NCBI GenBank assembly: GCA_903925435.1
Contig: CAIYFF010000539.1
Span: 1 to 6,256 of the forward strand
Reading direction: 5' to 3'
Length of the DNA stretch: 6,256 bases
Source of the DNA: an uncultured Planctomycetota bacterium
GTDB lineage: Bacteria; Planctomycetota; UBA1135; UBA2386
Under the pieces are notes generated by a model. That model was given only the letters and a program-made list of their open reading frames with translations. It was not told where the DNA came from and searched no databases. Positions within the stretch are counted from its first letter, which is position 1, and each line of letters opens with the position of its first letter. Below are positions 1-5,896 of the stretch, in pieces. The position numbers were made by a program, and so were the translations under genes.

Positions 1-363
1 GCTGGCAGCCCTGGCGACTTGCTGCTCGAGATCCATCTCGTGCCCGATGATGTGCACCGCATGCGCGGCGACGACGTCGAAGCGGACCTCGTGATCGCGC
101 CGTGGGAGGCGATGGACGGCTGCAAGGCGGATGTGAAGTTGCAGAAGGGCACCGCGAGCGTGCGCATTCCGGCGGGCACCAAGGCTGGCGCGCGGTTGCG
201 ACTGCGCGGCCAAGGCCTCGCGCGCGCTTCGGGCGAGCGCGGCGACCTGATCCTCGTCGTGCGACTTGGCTTGCCCGATGCGCTCAGTCCCGAGCAGCAA
301 GAAGCGCTGCGCGCGCTGGGCGTCGGCAGCGAACCTGTGCGCGGCGGCGTGCGCGAAGCCTGA
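1..363 (+). CDS. J-domain co-chaperone of the CbpA/DnaJ type, C-terminal part (5' end outside window)
   Basis: The reading frame is open from base 1 and ends at TGA 361-363, giving 120 residues of a protein whose start lies upstream. The fragment matches the C-terminal substrate-binding domains of Hsp40 co-chaperones, which deliver unfolded clients to DnaK (Hsp70) in the cytoplasm. What I see: GDLLLEI near residues 5-11, a PWEA motif at residues 34-37 where E. coli CbpA has PWEA, then IPAGTKAGARLRLRGQGL at residues 56-73 and GDLILVV, the usual beta-strand core of C-terminal domain II. PWEA and the spacing favour the CbpA class (no zinc finger) over classical DnaJ. The J-domain and any zinc-finger region are outside the window, so the class is inferred. 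The tail after the last helix is short. The gene converges on the minus-strand PATAN/TPR gene with a 28-nt gap. Confidence 0.85.
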   Translation, partial: AGSPGDLLLEIHLVPDDVHRMRGDDVEADLVIAPWEAMDGCKADVKLQKGTASVRIPAGTKAGARLRLRGQGLARASGERGDLILVVRLGLPDALSPEQQEALRALGVGSEPVRGGVREA

Positions 364-384
364 CGGGCCGATTGCGCGCGTGCT

Positions 385-404
385 CGCGCCGTTATCGCGG
401 CGCG
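385..404. terminator. GC-rich hairpin between two convergent genes (possible bidirectional terminator)
   Basis: CGCGCCG (385-391) and CGGCGCG (398-404) form a perfect 7-bp stem around the 6-nt loop TTATCG. The loop contains the stop codon (TAA) of the minus-strand gene. Placement between converging genes suits a shared terminator, but neither side is followed by a T-tract, so it does not meet the usual intrinsic-terminator pattern. It may be incidental in such GC-rich DNA. Confidence 0.3.
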
Positions 405-2554
405 GCAGGAACCGCTGGCGACGCAGCGTGGACCATCAGGATTTCGAGCAGCCGGACCGAACGGTCCCGTCGCTCCGAGTGCTCGCGCGCTTCCTCCAGC
501 AGCGGAGCCAGCGCATCGCGCGTCCGGTCCGGATCGCGGCGCGCGGAGCTGTCGATCAGGCCTTCGCACATGCGGCCGATCGAAGGATCGCGCGTCGCGA
601 GGTAGGCCTTGGCCACCGACTCCGCGCAGCGCGGGTCCTCGAGCGCCTGCAGCGCGCGCAGCAGCGCCTCGCGCGCGGCGTCGCACTTGGCGCGCGGCAG
701 CAAGTCGTTGTGGAAGTCGAACCAGTGCGGGTCCGTGGCGCGGGCCAGCATCTCGAAGGCTTCGCCGTCGTCGCGGCCGCGGCGTTCGACGCGCTGCAGC
801 GCATGGAGCAGTGGCAACTCGCTCTGGAGTTGCGCGTCGAACTCGTCGGCTCGCTTCTGCGCGGCCTCGGGCAGCGAAGGCCTCGCTGTGGCTAGCGCTT
901 GTCGCGCTTCATCGATGCGCGCTTGAAGGCGCAGGCCTTCGGCTGCGCGCAGCACGCGCATCGACTCCTCGGCTTCGACTTGGGCCGCGAGCTTCTTGCT
1001 CGGGATCCAGGAATTGCCGTCGGCGAGTTGGCGCAACAGCGGCAGCGTGGTCGTGCCCATCGCGTCCGCAGGCCGCTCGCGCAGCACGGCAGCGAGGCGG
1101 CGACTCGTCGACAGTTCTTCTTGCGCTGCCACGACGATCGCGACTGCCACGGACGCTGCGGCGCCGATGCCGAGCATCATGCGACGACGCTTCTGGCGAA
1201 TTGCGGCGCGACCCGTCTCCAGGTCCACGAGACGCTTTTGGAGCGTCGCGTCCTCGGGTTGGGCCGCGAGCGCCGCGCGAATGCAGCGGACTTCGAGTTG
1301 GAAGTCGTTGCCGCCATACAGATCGACGATCTGCACGTAGCGCTGTGCTGCAGCAGCAGGATTGCCATTGACCTTCTCCAACTCGGCGCAGCGCAGCAGC
1401 AGTTGCTGGTCGTTCCGCAGCGGGCCGGCGTCGCAACTCGAAGTCAGCACCTCGCAGGCGCGATCGGCGAGCCCGAGGTTCTCGAGGCGCTCGGCCCACT
1501 GCAGCAACGCATGGCGCAGCGCCTGCTTGTCGCCCGAGCGCTTCAGCACCTCGCAGCGACGCTGGTGCAGCATCACGTCCGCAGGGTCGAGCGCGATCGC
1601 GCGCTCGTAGCAGGCCATCGCGTCCTCGAACCGTTCTTCTTCGGTCGCCTGGAACGCGAGCACGGCCATCTCGCCGGCGGCTTCCCGGCGCTTGCCCGCG
1701 GCCGCGAGCGTCTCGGCGAGGCGGCGGCGCAGCATCTGCTCGCGCGGCATGCGCACGAGCGCCTGGCCGAGCAATCGGATGGCTTCTTCGCGGTCCTCGG
1801 TCGTCAGCGCCTCTTCGGCGAGCGCGGCGATCTCTTCGCCGGTCGCAGGACGGGCGAGGCCTTGTTGCACCAGCGTCAGCAGCGCGGAGCTGACCTCGAA
1901 GCGACTGCGCTGCACGGCGCGCGCGACGCCCGCGACATCGGTGCGGCCGTCGAGCAGGCTCGCCACGAGCGCAGTGAAATCATCCGGAGCGCGCTCGGCG
2001 GCCTGCGCATCGGCGACGAACAGATCCTGGTCGGTGCCAACGACGGTCCGAATGCGCGCGTAGTCGTCGGCGCGTCGCGCTCCTTCGAGCAACAACGGCC
2101 CAACTTCCATGCGGATCTCCGCCGCGAGCATGTCCGCGTCGAACGTCTCGGGCGGAGCGTCGCCTTCGTGGAACACGAACTGCGCGGCGCTCAGTTGCAG
2201 CAACTCGTAGACGCCTTCTGCCGTGATCTCGCGGAACGCGCTCTCGATCGACTCGGCGTCGCACAGCTTCTCGTCGCGCAGGATGCGAGCCGGGCGCTTG
2301 CGCCGCTTCTTGGTGTTGGCCTGAAGCGCCTTCACCTTCTCGGCGTCCGCGTAGCCACGCTCGACGCAATGGTCGAGCAAGGGCAATTCGCGCCCAGGGC
2401 CCGCGGCGCAGCCCGCCACGAGTCCGTCGACGAGCCGAACATGGCGCTCGCCGCGTTCCCAACGCACGTGGAGCGTGCCGGTCGCGCGGTTGCCGTTGAG
2501 GTTCTGGAATACGTCGCCGAGGCCGATTCCTGTGAGGTCGCCGGAGAAAGTCAT
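392..2554 (-). CDS. DUF4388 (PATAN) domain protein with TPR-like repeats and a single transmembrane helix
   Basis: This is a 720-residue protein of unknown precise function. From the N-terminus: a DUF4388/PATAN domain (about residues 1-160) opening with SGDLTGIGLGDVFQNL and the strand ATGTLHV; a winged-helix-like segment (about 165-237: LLDGRTDVAGV, then FEVSSALLTLVQQGL), which often accompanies DUF4388; TPR-like helical pairs (about 241-445, clearest at EDAMACYERAIALDP, 310-324); a basic stretch QKRRR; a hydrophobic helix (about 459-477); and a helical C-terminal region (480-720) that I do not recognise. Arginines before the helix predict a cytoplasmic N-terminal half and an extracytoplasmic C-terminal half. 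PATAN domains are associated with signalling and regulatory proteins, so a cytoplasmic scaffold or sensor role is inference. I chose ATG 2552-2554 because family members begin just before the SGDL motif. An in-frame ATG at 2617 would add 21 residues of no recognised domain. No good ribosome binding site precedes ATG 2554. It is divergent from purD. Confidence 0.85.
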   Translation of the reverse strand: MTFSGDLTGIGLGDVFQNLNGNRATGTLHVRWERGERHVRLVDGLVAGCAAGPGRELPLLDHCVERGYADAEKVKALQANTKKRRKRPARILRDEKLCDAESIESAFREITAEGVYELLQLSAAQFVFHEGDAPPETFDADMLAAEIRMEVGPLLLEGARRADDYARIRTVVGTDQDLFVADAQAAERAPDDFTALVASLLDGRTDVAGVARAVQRSRFEVSSALLTLVQQGLARPATGEEIAALAEEALTTEDREEAIRLLGQALVRMPREQMLRRRLAETLAAAGKRREAAGEMAVLAFQATEEERFEDAMACYERAIALDPADVMLHQRRCEVLKRSGDKQALRHALLQWAERLENLGLADRACEVLTSSCDAGPLRNDQQLLLRCAELEKVNGNPAAAAQRYVQIVDLYGGNDFQLEVRCIRAALAAQPEDATLQKRLVDLETGRAAIRQKRRRMMLGIGAAASVAVAIVVAAQEELSTSRRLAAVLRERPADAMGTTTLPLLRQLADGNSWIPSKKLAAQVEAEESMRVLRAAEGLRLQARIDEARQALATARPSLPEAAQKRADEFDAQLQSELPLLHALQRVERRGRDDGEAFEMLARATDPHWFDFHNDLLPRAKCDAAREALLRALQALEDPRCAESVAKAYLATRDPSIGRMCEGLIDSSARRDPDRTRDALAPLLEEAREHSERRDRSVRLLEILMVHAASPAVPAAPR

Positions 2555-2735
2555 GCGACGGGTTTTTCGACACTCGGAGGATCTTGGCCCGAGGTCATCT
2601 CCTGTCGCCGATGGCACCGCACCTCCCTGCGGCGAGAAGCGGACGCAGCGCTTCGTCCACGGACTGCGCGTCGCTATGGTCTCCGCCTCACGTTCTGAGC
2701 ATTCCGTTCCCTGAAACCCTAGAGAGAGCCCGCGA
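2555..2735. promoter_or_regulatory. Divergent intergenic region carrying start signals for the PATAN/TPR gene and purD
   Basis: These 181 nt lie between the start codons of two divergently transcribed genes, so both promoters should be here, or overlap the start of the neighbouring gene. I could not identify a convincing -35/-10 pair on either strand. The best forward -10-like string, TATGGT at 2675-2680, has no good -35 partner. Notable contents are an 18-bp near-palindrome at 2641-2658, a 6-bp inverted repeat TCGCCG/CGGCGA (2605-2610 and 2630-2635), a T5 run at 2563-2567 and the purine run AGAGAGAG at 2721-2728, which ends 7 nt before the purD GTG and may be a weak ribosome binding site. 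Confidence 0.5.
2641..2658. promoter_or_regulatory. 18-bp near-perfect palindrome, candidate operator or leader hairpin
   Basis: GGACGCAGCGCTTCGTCC equals its own reverse complement at 16 of 18 positions; only the pair 2646/2653 (C opposite T) breaks the symmetry. The 5-bp outer arms GGACG/CGTCC flank the self-complementary core AGCGCT. It lies 77 nt before the purD start codon and 86 nt before the PATAN/TPR start codon. This size and symmetry suit a dimeric repressor site, but no known binding consensus was recognised, and chance palindromes are not rare in GC-rich DNA. Confidence 0.3.
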
Positions 2736-4001
2736 GTGAAAGTCCTCGTTGTCGGCGGCGGCGGCCGCGAACATGCCTTGTGCTGGAAGATCGGCCAATC
2801 GCCGTTGGTGGCGAAGGTCTACTGCGCTCCCGGCAACGCCGGCACCGCGCTGGTGGCCGAGAACGTCGATATCGCGGCGGAGGACATCAAAGGGCTTGTA
2901 GCTTTTGCCAAGAGCAACGGCGTCGGGCTCGTTGTCGTGGGGCCCGAGGCTCCGCTCTGCATGGGGATCGTCGACGAGATGAAGAAGGTCGGCATCCGAT
3001 GCTTCGGCCCGAACAAGGCCGCCGCGGAGATCGAGGGCAGCAAGCTCTACGCCCGCGAGTTGTGCCGTCGGCACCGGATTCCGTCGCCGCAGTTCTGGTC
3101 GTTCGAGGATGCCCACGGCGCGCGCGCGTTCCTCGACATGCGCGAAGATGGCCCGATCGTCGTGAAGGCGTCTGGTCTCGCCGCTGGCAAGGGTGTCACG
3201 GTGTGCAAGAAGAACGAAGAGGCGCGCGCCGCAGTTGCCGAGTGCTTGGAACGGCGGCGCTTTGGCGACGCGGGCAGCACGGTGGTGCTCGAGGAGTTCT
3301 TGGAAGGCCAAGAGCTGTCTGTGATGACGCTGACGGACGGCAAGACGATCGTCCCGTTCGAGCCGGCGCGCGATCACAAGGCTGTGTTCGACGGCGACAA
3401 GGGGCCCAACACGGGTGGCATGGGCGCAGTGACGCCGGTGCATGTGCAGGGTCGGGCGATGACGCAGATCGAGAACCAAGTGGTGTTCCCGACCGTGCAC
3501 GCGATGAACCGTGAGAATCGGCCCTACCAGGGCTTCCTCTACTCGGGCCTCATGCTGACGCCGCAGGGGCCGCGCGTGCTCGAATACAACTGCCGCCTCG
3601 GCGACCCGGAGACCGAGCCGCTCCTGATGCGCCTTGCAAGCGACCTTGTGCCGCTGCTGATCGCGACCTGCGATGAGAAGTTGGAGGAGCAGCAGGCGCC
3701 GAAGTGGGACCCGCGTCCGTGCGTCACGGTCGTCGCGTGCAGCGGCGGCTACCCGGGCGACTACAAGAAGGGCGTGCCGATCTTCGGCCTCGATCGCGTC
3801 AAGTCCGGGCCGGACTTGCAGGTGTTCCATGCGGGCACCGCGAAGAAGGGCGGCGACGTGGTCACTGCGGGCGGCCGCGTGCTTGCCGTCACGGCGATGG
3901 GCAAGGACGTCGAAGATGCGCGCAAGCGGTGCTACGAAGCGCTCGCGTTGATCGAGTTCGACGGCATGCACTACCGCAAGGACATCGGCGCCCGCGCCTA
4001 G
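2736..4001 (+). CDS. purD: Phosphoribosylamine--glycine ligase (GAR synthetase)
   Basis: PurD catalyses the second step of de novo purine synthesis in the cytoplasm: ATP-dependent joining of glycine to 5-phosphoribosylamine to give glycinamide ribonucleotide. The 421-residue length is normal for monofunctional bacterial PurD. The family landmarks are in order: GGGGREHAL (7-15), APGNAGT (31-37), GPEAPL (69-74), FGPNKAAAEIEGSK (90-103), the ATP-grasp loop KASGLAAGKGV (144-154), EEFLEG (186-191), PNTGGMGA (224-231), the metal/ATP-binding NCRLGDPETE (285-294), GGYPGDY (337-343), FHAGT (364-368) and the C-terminal YRKDIGARA (413-421). NCRLGDPE has leucine where E. coli and human enzymes have phenylalanine; I expect this to be tolerated. 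GTG 2736 is chosen because it gives the canonical MKVLVVG start. In-frame tandem stops (TAG 3999-4001, then TGA 4002-4004) end it. It is probably the first gene of an operon with fur and the response regulator. Confidence 0.97.
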   Translation: MKVLVVGGGGREHALCWKIGQSPLVAKVYCAPGNAGTALVAENVDIAAEDIKGLVAFAKSNGVGLVVVGPEAPLCMGIVDEMKKVGIRCFGPNKAAAEIEGSKLYARELCRRHRIPSPQFWSFEDAHGARAFLDMREDGPIVVKASGLAAGKGVTVCKKNEEARAAVAECLERRRFGDAGSTVVLEEFLEGQELSVMTLTDGKTIVPFEPARDHKAVFDGDKGPNTGGMGAVTPVHVQGRAMTQIENQVVFPTVHAMNRENRPYQGFLYSGLMLTPQGPRVLEYNCRLGDPETEPLLMRLASDLVPLLIATCDEKLEEQQAPKWDPRPCVTVVACSGGYPGDYKKGVPIFGLDRVKSGPDLQVFHAGTAKKGGDVVTAGGRVLAVTAMGKDVEDARKRCYEALALIEFDGMHYRKDIGARA

Positions 4002-4018
4002 TGAGGGCGATCGCTCGC

Positions 4019-4025
4019 GGAGAGG
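4019..4025 (+). promoter_or_regulatory. Ribosome binding site of fur
   Basis: GGAGAGG ends 10 nt before the GTG start at 4036 and is the best Shine-Dalgarno-like match in the 34-nt purD-fur gap. It supports the GTG start, which gives a Fur-family protein of normal length. No promoter elements or AT-rich Fur box were seen in this gap, consistent with read-through from purD. Confidence 0.6.
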
Positions 4026-4035
4026 CTTTCGACTC

Positions 4036-4494
4036 GTGAACCCCGAGCAAGAGCTGGAGACGGTGGCGCGGCACTTCCGCGCGCAGGGTTGTCGTTGGAC
4101 GGCGCAGCGCGAGGGCATCGTGCGCGCCGCCTTTGCGACGCACGATCACTTCACCGCCGAGGAGTTGCTCGCGCACAGCCGCGAAGTCGATCCTCGCGTG
4201 TCGCGCGCGACGGTTTACCGGACGCTGTTGGTGCTGGAGCAAGCGGGCTTCGTCGAAGGTCTCGATGCAGGCGATGGCGGCCGCCGCTTCGAACACGTGC
4301 TCGGCCACGCACATCACGACCACATGGTGTGCACGCAGTGTGGCGCGATCGTCGAGTTCCACGATGCAGAGATCGAGGCGCGTCAGGAAGCCGCTGCCAA
4401 GGAGCACGGGTTCTCGATCGAGCGGCACAGCCTGCGCATCTACGGAGTCTGCCGCTCCTGCAACAAGAAGCCGCGCAGCAGGCGACGCGGATGA
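4036..4494 (+). CDS. fur: Fur-family metal-dependent transcriptional regulator (ferric uptake regulator)
   Basis: A 152-residue protein with an N-terminal winged-helix DNA-binding domain (about 1-88, including TAQRE at 22-26 and the recognition-helix signature SRATVYRTLLVLEQAG at 56-71) and a C-terminal metal-binding dimerisation domain. Aligned by eye with E. coli Fur, the regulatory-site ligands are present: His38, Glu86, His94, His96 and Glu107 (E. coli His33, Glu81, His88, His90, Glu101). So are the second-site equivalents His93, Asp95, Glu114 and His131. The structural zinc cysteines are intact as CTQC (99-102) and CRSC (139-142). This set favours Fur over PerR or Zur, though the metal sensed is inferred. 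Fur with Fe(II) usually represses iron-uptake genes. The protein ends in a short basic tail, KKPRSRRRG, beyond the last zinc pair. It follows purD by 34 nt and its stop codon overlaps the next start (ATGA, 4491-4494), so it is probably co-transcribed and translationally coupled. Confidence 0.9.
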   Translation: MNPEQELETVARHFRAQGCRWTAQREGIVRAAFATHDHFTAEELLAHSREVDPRVSRATVYRTLLVLEQAGFVEGLDAGDGGRRFEHVLGHAHHDHMVCTQCGAIVEFHDAEIEARQEAAAKEHGFSIERHSLRIYGVCRSCNKKPRSRRRG

Positions 4495-5894
4495 GCCCTC
4501 TTCACGGCGCGCGCATTCTCGTCGTCGATGACGAGGAGGACCTGGCCGAGTCGTGCGCGTTCTTGCTGCGGCGCAAGGGCTATGAGACTTCCGTTGCGAC
4601 CAGCGCGGAAGCTGCGGTCGAGGAATTGGCGCGGACCCAGTTTGCGCTCGTGATCAGCGACGTGCGGATGCCGCGCATGAACGGGATGCAGTTGTTGCTC
4701 GCCGTGAAGTCGCGCGATCCCGAGATCGAGGTCGTGCTGATCACCGGGCACCCGGACATCCAGAACGCGGTGCTGGCGATCAAAGAGGGCGCGTTCGACT
4801 ACTTGACCAAGCCCTATGCCGAGAAGGACCTGCTTGAACGCGTGGCGAAGGCGCTCGCGCATCGGCGCGTGAAGCTCGGCAACGAAGGGCTCAAGGACCG
4901 ACTGCAGTCCGGCATCGCCGGGCGCAAGCTGGTCTACCGAAGCGCTGCGTTCGGTGAACTGGTCGCATTGCTCGAACGCGCAGCCCGCACGGATGCGTCG
5001 GTGTTGATCCAAGGCGAGAGCGGCACGGGCAAGGAGTTGCTCGCGCATCGATTGCACGACACGAGCAGTCGCAGCGAGAAGCCGTTCGTGCCCGTGGACT
5101 GCACGGCGATTCCGGCCGAGCTCTTCGAGAGCGAGTTGTTCGGCCACGAGAAGGGCGCGTTCAGCGGCGCGGTGCAGGACAAGATGGGTCTGTTCCAGGT
5201 CGCGGATGGTGGCACGCTGTTCTTGGACGAGCTCGGCGAGCTGCCGTTGCCGTTCCAGTCCAAGCTGCTGCGCGCGATCCAGGAGCGGTCGATTCGTCGC
5301 GTCGGCGCAAACGTGGAGATCCCGGTCGACGTGCGCATCGTGGCTGCGACCAATCGCGACCTCGTGCGCGAAGTGCAGGAGGGGCGCTTTCGCCAGGACC
5401 TGTTCTATCGACTCGATGTGGTTCGATTGCAGGCGCCGCCGCTGCGCGAACGACGCGAGGACATCGAGGAACTGGCGAACCACTTCCTTCGGCGTTTCGG
5501 CGCACGTTCTGGCATCCTCGGCATGGAGCCAGAGGTTCTCGATGTGCTGCGCCGCTACGACTGGCCAGGCAACGTGAGGCAGTTGCGCAATGCGATCGAG
5601 CGCGCGTGCGCGCTCGCGACGGGGCCGCAGCTGAAGAGTTCCGACTTGCCGCACGAGGTGCGCACGGGCATGCCGTTACAGGCAGCGATGGGCGAGGGGG
5701 ACGCGGCGGGCACGTTCCAAGAGCTGAAGGCGCGGACGATCGCTGCGCTGGAGCAGAGCTACTTCGAAGGCTTGCTGAAGAAGCACAAGGGCAACGTCAC
5801 GCACTCCGCCGACGAGGCTGGCATGACGCGCTCGGCGCTGCAGAAGCTGCTGCAGAAGTATGGCCTTCGCAGCAGCGACTTCCGCGAAGGCTGA
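4491..5894 (+). CDS. Sigma-54-dependent response regulator, NtrC family (receiver, AAA+, Fis-type HTH)
   Basis: A 467-residue protein with the full three-domain NtrC layout. Receiver domain (about 6-122): acidic pocket Asp13/Asp14, phosphoacceptor Asp57 in SDVRMP, Thr85 in LITG, Lys107 in LTKP. AAA+ domain (about 150-380): Walker A GESGTGKE (175-182), ESELFGHEKGAFSGA (213-227), Walker B TLFLDELGE (242-250), ATNRD (286-290), FRQDLFYRLDVV (300-311) and WPGNVRQLRN (358-367). C-terminal Fis-like helix-turn-helix (about 419-459): GNVTHSADEAGMTRSAL. When phosphorylated by a histidine kinase it should form a ring that uses ATP to open sigma-54 RNA polymerase promoters. The loop that touches sigma-54 reads GAFSGA rather than the usual GAFTGA. 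ATG 4491 is chosen because it sits just before the receiver fold and overlaps the fur stop codon; AGCAGG at 4477-4482 is a weak ribosome binding site. No kinase gene is adjacent, so the stimulus and targets are unknown. Confidence 0.93.
   Translation: MSPLHGARILVVDDEEDLAESCAFLLRRKGYETSVATSAEAAVEELARTQFALVISDVRMPRMNGMQLLLAVKSRDPEIEVVLITGHPDIQNAVLAIKEGAFDYLTKPYAEKDLLERVAKALAHRRVKLGNEGLKDRLQSGIAGRKLVYRSAAFGELVALLERAARTDASVLIQGESGTGKELLAHRLHDTSSRSEKPFVPVDCTAIPAELFESELFGHEKGAFSGAVQDKMGLFQVADGGTLFLDELGELPLPFQSKLLRAIQERSIRRVGANVEIPVDVRIVAATNRDLVREVQEGRFRQDLFYRLDVVRLQAPPLRERREDIEELANHFLRRFGARSGILGMEPEVLDVLRRYDWPGNVRQLRNAIERACALATGPQLKSSDLPHEVRTGMPLQAAMGEGDAAGTFQELKARTIAALEQSYFEGLLKKHKGNVTHSADEAGMTRSALQKLLQKYGLRSSDFREG
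5863..5891. terminator. 8-bp inverted repeat at the convergent gene ends (weak terminator candidate)
   Basis: GCCTTCGC (5863-5870) and GCGAAGGC (5884-5891) are perfect reverse complements separated by 13 nt. The repeat lies in the last codons of the response regulator gene and directly precedes its TGA. The convergent neighbour ends 2 nt after that stop, so any terminator for either gene must lie within coding sequence. Neither side carries a T-tract, which weakens the call. Confidence 0.25.
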
Positions 5895-5896
5895 AC

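Noticed and set aside
266..895. Plus-strand open frame running from the end of the co-chaperone gene into the region opposite the PATAN/TPR gene
   Set aside because: It overlaps the co-chaperone end in a different frame and then runs antisense to a well-supported gene, and its composition is that of a GC-rich shadow frame.
2555..2617. Longer start for the PATAN/TPR protein at ATG 2617
   Set aside because: It would add 21 residues of no recognised domain before the conserved SGDL opening of DUF4388. It cannot be excluded, because GGAG-like sequence is present nearby, but the family start favours 2554.
2612..2630. TGGCAC resembling the -24 element of a sigma-54 promoter upstream of purD
   Set aside because: The required GC 10 nt after the GG is absent (CC is there instead; CTGC occurs 4 nt too far downstream), so it fails the GG-N10-GC spacing rule.
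899..2698. Long plus-strand open frame (599 codons) opposite the PATAN/TPR gene
   Set aside because: Its translation is rich in Arg, Ala, Gln, His and Leu with no recognisable domain, while the opposite strand encodes clear DUF4388 and TPR motifs. Long antisense frames are common in GC-rich DNA.
4002..4035. Possible Fur box for autoregulation ahead of fur
   Set aside because: The gap has no AT-rich inverted repeat resembling the known Fur operator; it contains only the ribosome binding site. The purD upstream region also lacks one.
2688..4118. Long minus-strand open frame (476 codons) antisense to purD
   Set aside because: The plus strand encodes an unambiguous full-length PurD. The antisense translation has no family motif and is rich in Arg, His and Leu, as expected for a shadow frame.
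4089..4490. Upstream extension of the response regulator frame across fur (134 extra codons)
   Set aside because: The extension is an arginine-rich shadow of fur. Fur is clearly coded in the other frame, and the receiver domain begins right after ATG 4491.
5209..5226. Second TGGCAC string resembling a sigma-54 -24 element
   Set aside because: It encodes part of the Walker B region of the regulator, and the -12 position has TT instead of GC.
4440..5654. Long minus-strand open frame (404 codons) antisense to the response regulator
   Set aside because: The plus strand carries all NtrC-family motifs in order. The antisense product has no recognisable domain.
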